From Enterococcus silesiacus (lineage in GTDB: Bacteria > Bacillota > Bacilli > Lactobacillales > Enterococcaceae): DNA of 64,000 bases. The position numbers were made by a program, and so were the translations under genes. The notes beneath the pieces were generated by a model that worked only from the letters and a program-made list of their open reading frames with translations, was not told the DNA's origin and ran no database searches. Shown one piece after another: positions 33,780 to 43,249 of the stretch. Location of the stretch: contig CP013614.1 of the NCBI GenBank assembly GCA_001465115.1, forward strand, positions 186,001-250,000, read 5' to 3'. Position 1 is the first letter of the stretch. Each line of letters starts with the position of its first letter.

Positions 33780-34186
33780 GCACTCTTTAAATCGTTTGGC
33801 TAGAAAAAGAATCCAGTAAGGTTCTTGCCGTAATAGATAATGGTAGGTTTGAATGAGTAGTATATTCTGGGAAATAGCAATTATCGACGAATCCGTCATT
33901 TGTTTTTCTAAGTATGGTATTAGTTGTGCCAAGTTTCATTAAACTTTATGTTTTTTTAGATAGCTGGTTAGACCCTTAAGTTGTCTTACAACTTAGAGTG
34001 AAGCCTTAGCTTTTTGTTTAGACGGAAATGAAGTGGCACGAAACCGAATGGAAATCATGCCTAAATAATATTGAGCATTTAAATACTGGCGTTAAGCAAA
34101 TACCATGCCTTAGCTCTGAAAAATAGAATAGAATTAAAAAGTAAGTAATATATTTAAAATAACTAAATATTGATGAAATAAATAAA
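33780..34186. other. Intergenic stretch, no gene seen
   Basis: No start codon with a ribosome site opens a convincing frame on either strand. A small inverted repeat (AAGTTGT/ACAACTT) lies near 33979-33996. The stretch may be decayed DNA next to the integrase. Confidence 0.4.
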
Positions 34187-34227
34187 AAAAGCTTCCGATT
34201 ATCTGTTATAATCGGAAGCTTTTATTT
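34187..34227. terminator. Bidirectional-looking terminator
   Basis: AAAAGCTTCCGATTAT pairs perfectly with ATAATCGGAAGCTTTT across a 5-base loop, with A- and T-runs on the flanks. Confidence 0.85.
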
Positions 34228-34390
34228 GTCATTTTTAGGATAACGAACGTTTCTAAAACAAATGTTACTATTTAAATAGTGAGGTGTCAACATGTTTTTT
34301 TTGAATAAAACAAATATTTTTATGTTTATTTCAAAAAAATACTTTTTTTTCGCGATTTTTTTAATAGAATAACATAGGGTATAAGTTTTT

Positions 34391-34413
34391 AGCCGTCAGT
34401 TTAGCCGTCAAAC
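34391..34413 (+). repeat. Paired GCCGTCA repeats left of the integrase
   Basis: GCCGTCA occurs twice with 12-bp spacing (34392 and 34404), the second inside AGCCGTCAAAC. The same paired motif recurs right of the gene. These are candidate recombinase arm or attachment sequences. Confidence 0.5.
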
Positions 34414-34438
34414 TATTAAATAGGAAGGATTGAATCAA

Positions 34439-35533
34439 ATGACTAGAAGAGGGGAAAATATCTATAAAAGAAAAGATGGGCGTTGGGAAGGAAGGTATGC
34501 AAAAGGCCGGAAGGAAAATGGCACTATCCATTATGGGTATATTTATGGGTATAAATATAAAGAAGTCAAACAACGCTTAATTCACTTAAAATCCGCACAA
34601 CAAAATACGGACGAACTTTTTACCAAAGAGTACGAAGGAACGTTAAATGAATGGTCAGAGTATTGGCTAAAAGAAATTAAAGCTGATATCAAGCCCAGCA
34701 CATATAGTAGCTATTTGACCAAGCTGACACATCATATTTTACCTATGTTTGGCAGTCAGCCGATTTATATGATCAAAAAAAGTCAAGTGGAGTACTGGTT
34801 AAATAAACTGAGGGAAAAGTTATCGATCAGCTCGATCCATGCAACCTATAGAGTCTTAAGAAGTTGTCTAAACTATGCAGTTAAGCGTTCTTTACTTATA
34901 AAAAATCCTTGCATAGATGTTCAACTACCTAAACAAAAATCAAATACGGTACAAAGTTTGACAAAACAAGAACAAAAAAGACTTGAAATAGAAGCGAAGC
35001 AACATAAAGCTGGATTACCAGTTTTGATTGCCTTGGAAACTGGAATGAGAATTGGTGAAATTGCTGGATTAAAATGGCAAGACATTGACTTTTTAGAGCA
35101 AGTAATCAGAGTGAAGCGAACACTGCAGCGAGTAACGACAGAAGGAACAAGTCAAAAAACAGAATTAGTTGAGCTTTCCCCAAAGAGCAGTAATTCTGTT
35201 CGGATTATTCCATTGTCTCAAAATATGGGTTATTTACTTCAGAAGGTACAAAAAGAAGCACAAAGTGATTATGTAGTTGGCAAAAGAAAGGCGTTAGAGC
35301 CGCGTGTGATTAACTACCATTTTAAACAAATCTGTCAAAAGGCACAGCTGCCGCCTGTTCATTTCCATGCGTTAAGACACACCTTTGCTACTCGCTGTTT
35401 AGAAAACGGTGCGACTGTAGCAACGATCAGTGACTTATTAGGACACAGTTCAATCAAAATGACATTGGATACGTATATTAGTTCTTTCATGACTGAAAAG
35501 AGAAAAGTGATAGATTCTTTCAGCTCACTCTAA
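34439..35533 (+). CDS. Tyrosine recombinase / site-specific integrase
   Basis: The 364-residue product is a phage/ICE-type integrase. It has an N-terminal arm-binding domain (RGENIYKRKDGRWEGRYAKG), a core-binding SAM-like domain (about 70-160) and a catalytic domain with all key residues. These are the first Arg in LETGMRIGEIAGLKW, HALRHTFATR (H-x-x-R), the LGHSS histidine and the nucleophile tyrosine in LDTYISSF. The ATG at 34439 follows TAGGAAGG. No excisionase, relaxase, phage or cargo genes adjoin. It stands alone at the edge of the WxL island. Confidence 0.9.
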   Translation: MTRRGENIYKRKDGRWEGRYAKGRKENGTIHYGYIYGYKYKEVKQRLIHLKSAQQNTDELFTKEYEGTLNEWSEYWLKEIKADIKPSTYSSYLTKLTHHILPMFGSQPIYMIKKSQVEYWLNKLREKLSISSIHATYRVLRSCLNYAVKRSLLIKNPCIDVQLPKQKSNTVQSLTKQEQKRLEIEAKQHKAGLPVLIALETGMRIGEIAGLKWQDIDFLEQVIRVKRTLQRVTTEGTSQKTELVELSPKSSNSVRIIPLSQNMGYLLQKVQKEAQSDYVVGKRKALEPRVINYHFKQICQKAQLPPVHFHALRHTFATRCLENGATVATISDLLGHSSIKMTLDTYISSFMTEKRKVIDSFSSL

Positions 35534-35559
35534 CATATAATACTGTTGATATTTTCTTC

Positions 35560-35580
35560 GCCGTCATCCAGCCGTCAAAC
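35560..35580 (+). repeat. Paired GCCGTCA repeats right of the integrase
   Basis: GCCGTCA at 35560 and 35571 (11-bp spacing), the second inside AGCCGTCAAAC, which is identical to the 11-bp motif at 34403-34413. Confidence 0.5.
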
Positions 35581-35730
35581 CAAGAAGTAGAAGTGATTAT
35601 ATCAAGGCTTTAACTAAGCTTATCTTGTTATAACAGATAATAAGATAAAATAATGTGTGAAAAAATATAATATACGTCATTCGAATTATCTTTGATAGTA
35701 TACAGCAAAAGCAAAAGGATGTGAAAAGAT

Positions 35731-36411
35731 ATGTACGCGATTGGGATACTTTCGGATATGCAAGTGATACGAGAAAAAGAGCAGGAACGATTTCTTACTG
35801 ATTTTGATATTACAGTTCATGATTTAGAAAATACTGACCTAGCTGCTCTCCAAGGTATCATTCTTCCTAAAAATGAATATATTCAAATAGAGAAATTATT
35901 TCAGTGGTTGATCAAAGTGAGAGAAAATACGTTAAAACCGATTTGGATTTTAACTAGCGAGCCACTAGGTGATGAAAAAATTATCTATTTAAAATTAGGT
36001 GTGACAGGCTTTCTTTTGGAAACAGATTCATTTGAGGAAATTGCTTGGACGATAAAGAACGGAATGCTTTCCATGAGCAAAGAGGATACTGCAGCAGACA
36101 AAAATCATATTTTTCGGATGGATCCATCAAGCTTCACCGCTTTAATTGCTGGTAAAAAGATGATGCTAACAAAGTTAGAGTATATGTTGCTGGATTACTT
36201 GTATGCCTCTGAAAATTCGGTGCGAACCTATGAGGAAATCGCCAATTACTTATGGAAACAAAAAGAATCAGCGCCAAAATATCGAGTAGCCAATTTAATT
36301 TTTCACATTCGTCAAAAAATAGAAATGATCGATGTAAAATACGCAGATATGATCAAAACAGTTCGATCAAAAGGGTATATTTTAACACTTCCAGAAGAAT
36401 TTATTGAGTAA
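35731..36411 (+). CDS. Winged-helix regulator with aspartate-less receiver domain
   Basis: The 226-residue product has a C-terminal OmpR/PhoB-type winged helix (about 135-222: KMMLTKLEYMLLDYLYAS, YRVANLIFHIRQKIE and TVRSKGYIL). The N-terminal part has receiver-like size and spacing, but the usual acidic pair and the phospho-accepting Asp are missing (LQGIILPKNE stands where the Asp strand ends). It is therefore probably not controlled by phosphorylation. No kinase gene is adjacent. It precedes a WxL gene by about 100 bases and is a paralogue of the regulator at 57309; both begin MY(A/T)IG. Likely regulator of locus 1. Confidence 0.8.
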   Translation: MYAIGILSDMQVIREKEQERFLTDFDITVHDLENTDLAALQGIILPKNEYIQIEKLFQWLIKVRENTLKPIWILTSEPLGDEKIIYLKLGVTGFLLETDSFEEIAWTIKNGMLSMSKEDTAADKNHIFRMDPSSFTALIAGKKMMLTKLEYMLLDYLYASENSVRTYEEIANYLWKQKESAPKYRVANLIFHIRQKIEMIDVKYADMIKTVRSKGYILTLPEEFIE

Positions 36412-36516
36412 CAAAAATTAAAAAAACATCCAATTCCTTGATCTTCCCCTGTAGTTGTTTCGTTGAAAGGAGGGATGTAAATTTTTTAAATAATTGCTAT
36501 GGAAAGGAGGAAAAAA

Positions 36517-38991
36517 ATGAGGAAAAAAAGAAAGGTTCAACTGGGAATACTGACAGTGATTACCGGAGTTGTTATTGGTGTAGCTTATTTCACTCAGAAT
36601 ATGAACGATAAATTAATGGCAGCCCCTCCCGTTGGGTATTCTGATTTTATCACGACCCCTGGAGTGAATGCAGTTGATATTAATGCGACTTCAAAAGTCG
36701 AAATTTCAGGAGACTATGCATTGAAGTTTCGGATATCAGATAAAATCACATATGAGCCAATTGGTGCATCGAAAGTTGAAGATATCATAAGCAAAAATAC
36801 ACTTCCAGGTGCTAAGGATCCACATAATTTCAGAGGGAAGAGTCAAGTCATCAGCTTTAACCCTAAAGATGAAGCCTTGTACCCTGAGCGCGCTGTTTGG
36901 ATTCGAAGAGCTGCTATTTATAAAGGTCGAGAAGTAGATATAAAGATGGTTATTGATAAATTGACTTTTAAATATCTCCCTGATTATCCAGGTGGCGGCT
37001 ATCCAGATGCAAACTTTTTTGCTTTAGATGTTACTGAACGAAATTTGTATAATGGTTATTTAACTGCGAGCGATTCACCAATCCTTTGGGAAAAAGCTTT
37101 CTTAATGATGGGTGGAAGAAGTGGTTCTGCTAATATGAATCATGAACAGTCAAGTAATCTTTCAGAGTCTTATACTCAAGGAGATACGATTTCCTATCAT
37201 TATGAATTTTATGATTCTAAAACAAAGTTGCCATTAGCTGTCAAAGGAATTTGGAATTACAACAATATCAATCAAGCAAAACAAGTCAAAACAGACTTTG
37301 ATGGCGACTTCAGTAATATTTTTGTCGCGACAGATGCTACGGTAAATTTGGGTTATCAGTTAGGCAGTCCACCTGTTGAAGATATTCTGATTTTTGGAAG
37401 TCAAGATATCGTGGATAAAAGCTATACTAGGTTAGATAAGATGTTTCAAGAAACTAAGTATACTACAGCATTTTCAGCTGCTAGAAAAACGACAGCGATG
37501 CTAGTAATGTATGAAACTGAATCACTAGCCCGAATCGCTCCTGCAAACCCAGTAGTCATTGGTAGTACGAATAGCCAAACACACAAAGACCCTAACTACC
37601 TAAACATGAACTACACCATCATTCAAGATGTGGCGGATAATCGGCTTATCAATCGTAATAATAAATTTGTGCTCGAAACAACTGTTCCAGATTATTATGA
37701 TATCGATGTAACAAAAGTTAAAGTTAGTTCATACGGAAATGCAGATGACTTAACGAATCTATTTACAATTGCGGTCGATCCAGCTAATGCCAGTAGATTA
37801 CTGCTAACAGCTAAAGATCCAACTACAAATGAATTCAATGGGAAGGTATTCGATATCAAGGTTTCAGCAAAACCAAACAGCACATTTAACTTTGATAAAG
37901 TTGCCTATAATTACCAAACTGGTGGTAAAGATGATGGCTATATGTTGTTTGAACAAGGTTTATCTGCCAAAGTTCACTATGAAGTCAATGATAGTGTGAC
38001 AGGTTTGGTCGTTCACAATAAAGATATCACTTCAGAAATTACGGATGAGTCAATGGTGAAAGTTCTGTATGAAGGAATTCCAGACGGCGATCCAAAAAAA
38101 GAGCTCACCTTCCCTAGAGATACCGATTTTTCAAAAATAGACATACAAACAGCTTATTTGGATAATCTTCGTGTAGATACAGAGAATGCCATCGATGAGC
38201 CAGTCACTGTGACCTATAAAAATGGAAAGCTACCTGATTCATCTGTTCTTGGACCACAAAAGGTAACGTTGATTTTAACGACAGCCAAAGAAGTTAGCGT
38301 GGAAAAAGAAGTAACTATCACTATCACTGATATTAGTGCGACCTTAACCGTCAAATTTATCGGAGAACTAACCAATGAACTGCATGTGCCGATTACATTA
38401 GAGGGGAATACGACGGATAAAGTTGACCTGACAATTGATAAATCGGTTCAAACGGTTGTTTCCGATTTAGTAGCGAAAGGTTATACAAAATTACCTTGGG
38501 ATAATGCGGATGCTGAAAATGCAACGCCATATACAGCGGGAACTGTTATCTATAAATTTCAAGGAAACTTAGCCTTAGATTCGGTTCCCGCAACCTTGAA
38601 CTTCGGTAAGCTAACCTATGATGCTAAAACAAAACGTGTAGAAAATCCTATTTTCAAAGAAAAGCTGGTCGTATCAGATACACGAGCAAATCCAGCTCAA
38701 GGCTGGCACTTGACCGCAACGCTAACTAGTCCAATGACAAATAATAAAGGGCAAGAGCTAGTCAATGCGCTACGCTATGTAGAACAAGGCCAAGAAACGA
38801 TTCTCGATGCGAATGCACAAGTCATCTATGCTAATAACGAAGGGAAAGACGGTAAATTTGCGGTGAGTGATTCATGGGGGACAGCGCAAGGAACAGACGG
38901 TATAAAACTTCAAATGAATTCTTCTGATACAGTGTATACCGGAGATTATATTGGAACGATTACTTGGAAGATTATGGCTGGGCAGCCATAG
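36517..38991 (+). CDS. Large WxL-domain surface protein
   Basis: The 824-residue product has an N-terminal hydrophobic export segment (about 9-28). A long beta-rich ectodomain follows, including repeated-looking Ig-like parts (about 440-620). The C-terminal WxL domain is marked by GWHLTATLTSPM and the closing GTITWKIMAGQP. WxL domains bind peptidoglycan non-covalently. It would be displayed on the cell wall, possibly as an adhesin. AAAGGAGG lies 8 bases before the ATG at 36517. It is first gene of locus 1. Confidence 0.88.
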   Translation: MRKKRKVQLGILTVITGVVIGVAYFTQNMNDKLMAAPPVGYSDFITTPGVNAVDINATSKVEISGDYALKFRISDKITYEPIGASKVEDIISKNTLPGAKDPHNFRGKSQVISFNPKDEALYPERAVWIRRAAIYKGREVDIKMVIDKLTFKYLPDYPGGGYPDANFFALDVTERNLYNGYLTASDSPILWEKAFLMMGGRSGSANMNHEQSSNLSESYTQGDTISYHYEFYDSKTKLPLAVKGIWNYNNINQAKQVKTDFDGDFSNIFVATDATVNLGYQLGSPPVEDILIFGSQDIVDKSYTRLDKMFQETKYTTAFSAARKTTAMLVMYETESLARIAPANPVVIGSTNSQTHKDPNYLNMNYTIIQDVADNRLINRNNKFVLETTVPDYYDIDVTKVKVSSYGNADDLTNLFTIAVDPANASRLLLTAKDPTTNEFNGKVFDIKVSAKPNSTFNFDKVAYNYQTGGKDDGYMLFEQGLSAKVHYEVNDSVTGLVVHNKDITSEITDESMVKVLYEGIPDGDPKKELTFPRDTDFSKIDIQTAYLDNLRVDTENAIDEPVTVTYKNGKLPDSSVLGPQKVTLILTTAKEVSVEKEVTITITDISATLTVKFIGELTNELHVPITLEGNTTDKVDLTIDKSVQTVVSDLVAKGYTKLPWDNADAENATPYTAGTVIYKFQGNLALDSVPATLNFGKLTYDAKTKRVENPIFKEKLVVSDTRANPAQGWHLTATLTSPMTNNKGQELVNALRYVEQGQETILDANAQVIYANNEGKDGKFAVSDSWGTAQGTDGIKLQMNSSDTVYTGDYIGTITWKIMAGQP

Positions 38992-39003
38992 AAGGGGGAA
39001 CTT

Positions 39004-39363
39004 ATGAAAAATAGACAACGTTTGATTTTGACCCTCTTCCTAACTGTCCTCGTTAGCTTATTTGGCACAGTCTCACCTGTTCAAGCTTCACAAGGGGGCG
39101 GAGATGGACAAGTTACCAGAGGTGGCAAGATTATATTTTATGATGAAACACAAGAGACACAAGCGAGTTCTTCTACAGAACCAAGTACATCTGAAATCAG
39201 TCTGCCTTCATCATCTGATACTCAAGCTGTTGAAAAACCAATCGGACGCTTCCCGAAAACGGGTGAGCTTATCCAACAGTACGGTTGGCTAGGCGGCGTA
39301 CTTCTGCTTCTTCTTATATGTCTGTTGTTTTTACGCAACAGTAAAAAGGGGGAACAGAAATGA
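39004..39363 (+). CDS. Small sortase-anchored protein (FPKTG)
   Basis: The 119-residue product has a signal peptide (about 1-29), a short serine/threonine-rich stalk (about 50-75), the sorting signal FPKTGE (variant of LPXTG), a hydrophobic helix and a positively charged tail (RNSKKGEQK). It would be linked to peptidoglycan by sortase. A small LPXTG partner is a standing part of WxL loci. Its stop overlaps the next start by 4 bases. Confidence 0.88.
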   Translation: MKNRQRLILTLFLTVLVSLFGTVSPVQASQGGGDGQVTRGGKIIFYDETQETQASSSTEPSTSEISLPSSSDTQAVEKPIGRFPKTGELIQQYGWLGGVLLLLLICLLFLRNSKKGEQK

Positions 39364-40169
39364 GACGAGTAACCAAGTCTTTTTGGATAGGTGCAGTAGC
39401 CATTGTAGTAAGCGTAGGAGGATTTGCTCAGCATTATCATGCAGAATCAGAAGAGACATTGACTGGTTCAGGTAGTGTAGAGGTCATCGGTAATGATCGT
39501 TCCGACATAGTAGATCCAGAAAATCCGGGAAACCAGATAGATCCTGGTGAAAGCCCACATACAACGGGTCCGCTTAGAATCGATTACGTATCAGAACTGA
39601 ATTTTAACAAAGCGCTGATTCAACAAAAAGAACGGAAATACGAAGCGTTAGCGCAACAATTTTATGATGAAACGACCGCTAGAGGCAGTTATATCCAAAT
39701 CACTGATCAAAGGGGCTTAGCGACCGGCTGGACATTACAAGTCAAGCAGCGTACGCAGTTTAACAATCCTGTGATTCAAAATAAAGAAGAACAGTCGTTA
39801 GTTGGCGCTTATCTATCTTTAGATAAAGGCTGGGCCAATTCTAGCGGTACGAGCACTCCACCGGCAGTGACACGAGAAACAATTGGCTTAAATGCCATCG
39901 ATACTGCTTATGAAGTGGCAACAGCGGCACCTAATACAGGCCGCGGTGTATGGACAATCGCGTTTGGCGCTTCTGATATGAATAGCGATGATCAACCAGT
40001 GACACTGAAACCACTTGTGGATAAAAATGGCAAAGCAATTATGGATGAGGAGTATCAAAAACCTGCTTATACGAATTCTGCCATCACTTTAACTGTACCG
40101 GAGTCGACAAAAATCTACCCAGTACAATATCAAACGGAGATAACTTGGATATTAGCCGAGTTGCCTTAA
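39360..40169 (+). CDS. WxL-domain surface protein
   Basis: The 269-residue product has a signal peptide (about 1-28, ending near HYHAES). A proline/glycine linker (NPGNQIDPGESPHTTG) and a C-terminal WxL domain of about 190 residues follow. The domain holds LRIDYVSELNF, GWTLQVKQ with the first W-x-L, and TEITWILAELP at the end. Expected to bind the cell wall and to pair with the DUF916 product downstream. Overlap ATGA with the preceding gene implies coupling. Confidence 0.9.
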   Translation: MRRVTKSFWIGAVAIVVSVGGFAQHYHAESEETLTGSGSVEVIGNDRSDIVDPENPGNQIDPGESPHTTGPLRIDYVSELNFNKALIQQKERKYEALAQQFYDETTARGSYIQITDQRGLATGWTLQVKQRTQFNNPVIQNKEEQSLVGAYLSLDKGWANSSGTSTPPAVTRETIGLNAIDTAYEVATAAPNTGRGVWTIAFGASDMNSDDQPVTLKPLVDKNGKAIMDEEYQKPAYTNSAITLTVPESTKIYPVQYQTEITWILAELP

Positions 40170-40200
40170 TAAATAGTAAAAAAAGAGAGGGAGTAAACAA

Positions 40201-41004
40201 ATGAAAGTAAGAAGTTTATGTACAGTATCATTAGTAGCAGTTATTTTAGGAACATCATTAGCAGGAGGTAGCCAAGCCTTTGCAGCACCAAAAGAGTTGC
40301 CTTCAACAGGAACAGTAGAAGTAATTGAAGGTGGCGATCCAGGTGCCGGCAAAACTCCTGACCCAGAAAAACCAGATGAAAAATTACCAACTCACCCAGA
40401 CATCGAAGATAACAAAGATGGCGGCGCGTTAATGATCGACCAAGTTTCTAACTTAAACTTTGGTACAATCAAAACATCAAGTAAAGATGTTGAAGCCTTT
40501 GCTGCACCAATCGACTTAACTGAAGCAACACCGGCCGGAGTAGGTACTCGTGGCGCAATCGTTGGTTGGACTGATATTCGTGCAAATGGTGTCTATGGTT
40601 ATACCGTAACCGCTGAATTAACACAACAATTTACTGGTACTGCAGCGAACGGAAGTACCGTTTTAGATTCATCTACGATCGACTATTCAAATGGAATGGC
40701 TGTAGCAGATAGCGAAAATAAAAACCTTGTACCATCAAATACAGCAACAGGTTTTAAATTAGCATTTGGTGGCGGCGCTCAACCAGTTGTAACTGCTGAT
40801 AAAACAGCAAAAGAAGGTAAAGGAACATATGTCATGGAGTTTGGTCAAAGTAAAGATTATACACCAGGCGCAGATGCTCCAGTTGGAGCACCAGGAACAG
40901 ATGGCGAGTCTGTGAAATTGACTGTACCTTCAGCAACAGCTTCAAACATGAGTATCGACACATATACAGCTAAAGTAACTTGGAAAATCGTTGCCGCAGA
41001 ATAA
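40201..41004 (+). CDS. WxL-domain surface protein with atypical first motif
   Basis: The 267-residue product has a clear signal peptide ending AFAAPKE. A charged linker with DPEKPDEKLPTHPDIED follows, and a WxL domain (LMIDQVSNLNFGTI, then GYGYTV-type segment VYGYTVTAEL, ending AKVTWKIVAAE). The first W-x-L is replaced by Y-T-V, while the second Trp motif is intact. Codon use is clean and strongly A/T-ending, hinting at good expression. Terminates locus 1a before a repeat-rich gap. Confidence 0.88.
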   Translation: MKVRSLCTVSLVAVILGTSLAGGSQAFAAPKELPSTGTVEVIEGGDPGAGKTPDPEKPDEKLPTHPDIEDNKDGGALMIDQVSNLNFGTIKTSSKDVEAFAAPIDLTEATPAGVGTRGAIVGWTDIRANGVYGYTVTAELTQQFTGTAANGSTVLDSSTIDYSNGMAVADSENKNLVPSNTATGFKLAFGGGAQPVVTADKTAKEGKGTYVMEFGQSKDYTPGADAPVGAPGTDGESVKLTVPSATASNMSIDTYTAKVTWKIVAAE

Positions 41005-41047
41005 TTGTGCGTTGTAAAAGTAGAGGATGGGATAGAAGTGTTTAACC

Positions 41048-41252
41048 CCGAGAACCAAGTAGGTACTGTGCAACATCAACTCATACTTCGTTGTGTTTTA
41101 CAGCAATAAGAAGGAATTCACGAAAATTGCCAAGAATCACAGTAAGTTTACGAACTGATGATGATTGGTACCTACTCGGTGTTCTTCAAATTTTTGTGAC
41201 CAAGTAGGTACTTTTCTACATCAGCTCGTACCTCGCTGTGTTTTACAGCAAT
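41048..41252. repeat. Three dispersed-repeat copies, direct-inverted-direct
   Basis: AACCAAGTAGGTACTGTGCA at 41053 begins a copy ending in TTTTACAGCAA near 41107. A reverse copy lies at 41143-41187 (complement of GAGTAGGTACC). Another direct copy runs 41198-41252. The inverted arrangement can fold into a long hairpin between WxL genes. No gene is present in 41005-41425. Confidence 0.65.
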
Positions 41253-41264
41253 TTCAGCTTATTT

Positions 41265-41350
41265 CCGAAGGGATTGCTTCTGCTTCCACCGTTTATCCGG
41301 ATTCCAAGTGATTGGGTCGTAACTCGTAGAGTTATGTCCCAATCACTGTT
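41265..41350 (+). repeat. Hairpin-bearing intergenic repeat, copy 2
   Basis: This is nearly the same as 13976-14060. Its hairpin GTGATTGGG/CCCAATCAC with inner TAACTC/GAGTTA is followed by GTTTTTCC, so it can act as a terminator. Confidence 0.75.
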
Positions 41351-41425
41351 TTTCCATGTTCGATGCAATGCTAGAAGTTCGTATACATACTGAAACAATT
41401 AATGAAAATTTTTATGAGGTGAATT

Positions 41426-42556
41426 ATGAAAAAAAGAAAATGGCTTCTATTTTTAGGCCTACTAAGCTTGATATCTATGATGTTTTTAGGCAATCTTCAG
41501 AAAGTACATGCAAATGAAAAAGATCCAGGTGGCGCAACGGGGTTTACATATAAGGTTTCTTTCCCTGACAATCAAATAGAAGAAAATATCGGATTTTACA
41601 AATTGAAAATGGCTCCTAATGATCATCAAGTAATTAAAATTGCCTTATCCAATCCTGGTAAAGAAAAACTAACGGTCGACGTTAGTTTGAATGGCGCAAA
41701 AACCAATCAAAATGGCGTGATCGAATATGGCGATTCTTCTATTGAAAATGATGCCTCGCTAAAATTTGATTTTAAAGAGATTGTAACAGGACCCAAAACA
41801 GTTGAGCTAAATCCAGGAGAAACAAAAGATCTTGAACTGACGATTCAGATGCCAGAAACGACGTATGAGGGAACTATTGCAGGTGGTATTCAGCTGATGC
41901 GGGCAAATCAGGGAGCAGAAGCAGATCAAAAAGGCGGTTCACAAATCATCAATCAGTATGCCTATGTCATTGGCTTGTTATTACAAGAAAACGACCAACT
42001 TCCTTCACCTAATTTAGCATTAAACAGTGTGAAAGCCAATCAAGATAATGCGCGTAATGCTATTTTCGTCAATTTTTCAAATGTAGAGGCAGCGTATTTA
42101 AATGACATGACCGTAGAAGTACAAGTGACCGAAAAAAACAAAGAAAATATTCTTTATGAGCGCAAACAAACAGCAATGCGCATGGCACCCAATACATTTA
42201 TCAATTTTCCAGTTAGTATGAATGGTGAAAAAATGGTCGCAGGCAAATACAAAGCGAAAATCTTAGTGACGTCTGGAAATGAAAAATGGGCGTGGGATAA
42301 AGAATTTACAATCGATCAAAAAGAGGCAGATAAATTTAATGAACGAGATGTCGGGTTAGTTCAAGAAAAAGGAATAAACTGGCAGCTGATTGCGTTAATT
42401 GCAGGTGGCTTGCTAGTAGGAATTGCGTTGATTTTTATTGTGCTTGTCATGATGCGCAAACGAAAAATGGCAAAAAATTCAAATACTCCTTCAAAAAAAA
42501 GACAAAATGGAAAGAAGTTGCCAAATAAATCCAAAAATAAACGAAAAGATCGTTAG
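41426..42556 (+). CDS. DUF916/DUF3324 protein (WxL partner)
   Basis: The 376-residue product has a signal peptide (about 1-29). The DUF916 peptidoglycan-binding domain follows (FTYKVSFPDNQIEENIGFYK to about 170), then the DUF3324 host/partner-binding domain (LNSVKANQDNARNAIFVNFS to about 305). A membrane helix (about 322-345) and a very basic cytoplasmic tail end it. Such proteins anchor and present WxL proteins. It stands 421 bases after the WxL gene with repeats between. Confidence 0.9.
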   Translation: MKKRKWLLFLGLLSLISMMFLGNLQKVHANEKDPGGATGFTYKVSFPDNQIEENIGFYKLKMAPNDHQVIKIALSNPGKEKLTVDVSLNGAKTNQNGVIEYGDSSIENDASLKFDFKEIVTGPKTVELNPGETKDLELTIQMPETTYEGTIAGGIQLMRANQGAEADQKGGSQIINQYAYVIGLLLQENDQLPSPNLALNSVKANQDNARNAIFVNFSNVEAAYLNDMTVEVQVTEKNKENILYERKQTAMRMAPNTFINFPVSMNGEKMVAGKYKAKILVTSGNEKWAWDKEFTIDQKEADKFNERDVGLVQEKGINWQLIALIAGGLLVGIALIFIVLVMMRKRKMAKNSNTPSKKRQNGKKLPNKSKNKRKDR

Positions 42557-42568
42557 GGGCTGAAAAGA

Positions 42569-43237
42569 ATGACTATTTTAGATCAGCTATTTATTGGTGG
42601 CATATCTGTGGCAATCGTTTTATTTTTCCTAGCTTGTTATTTTTTGTTTCAGTCGATTAGAACCCAAAAAAAGCTGACAAAACTGCCAAAAAGAAAAAGT
42701 AAAAATAAAAAGAAAAATAGACGCATTACGCAAAAGCGTCTCTACCTAAAAAAGTTTAGAAAAAAACAACTTATTTCCTTAAGTATCTCTTTAATTTCAG
42801 CCGTTTTATTGGTCAGTGGTGCGAGTTATCTTACGTATTATCAATCAATGAATCTTACGTCAGATGATTCTGATACACTGGTCAAATGTTACTATTTAAT
42901 CAGAGATTTTGAAAAAGAATTGATCACAGCAAAAGCAGGCGAAGAAGAAGAAGCAAAAATTCAGCAAAACATCCGCTATTTAGCTACTTCTATGACCAGT
43001 CAAGGAACAAAAAAAGCCAGTAAGATCAATACCGAAGAAGGCCAGCTGATCTTGAATCGCTACTATAATGTTGTCAAACAACTAGGGATGAACGCGAGTA
43101 CACAAACCAATAATTTTTATGGAAATGCCCAATTAGTCGATGCTTTTTTAGAAGACATAAAGAAAAGTGAAACCTATGAAAAAGCCGCATTTAGTTATTA
43201 TAAAGTGAATGAGTCCGCATTAAGTAAAGAGCAATAA
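42569..43237 (+). CDS. Membrane protein of the WxL locus
   Basis: The 222-residue product has two membrane helices (about 10-29 and 72-92) separated by a strongly basic stretch with many Lys/Arg (KRKSKNKKKNRR and onward). A C-terminal extracellular helical domain of about 120 residues follows. I know no function. It lies between the DUF916 gene and the signal peptidase homologue (12-base gaps), so it probably assists export or assembly. The 76-residue protein at 50224 looks like a shortened counterpart. Confidence 0.65.
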   Translation: MTILDQLFIGGISVAIVLFFLACYFLFQSIRTQKKLTKLPKRKSKNKKKNRRITQKRLYLKKFRKKQLISLSISLISAVLLVSGASYLTYYQSMNLTSDDSDTLVKCYYLIRDFEKELITAKAGEEEEAKIQQNIRYLATSMTSQGTKKASKINTEEGQLILNRYYNVVKQLGMNASTQTNNFYGNAQLVDAFLEDIKKSETYEKAAFSYYKVNESALSKEQ

Positions 43238-43249
43238 GTAGGGATTTAC

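Noticed and set aside
33672..33932. 86-aa minus-strand ORF
   Set aside because: It overlaps the better-supported 52-aa plus-strand gene, has no ribosome site and has low-complexity hydrophobic composition.
34391..35580. Integrative conjugative element or prophage
   Set aside because: Only the recombinase is present; no excisionase, relaxase, coupling protein, capsid or replication genes are found on either side.
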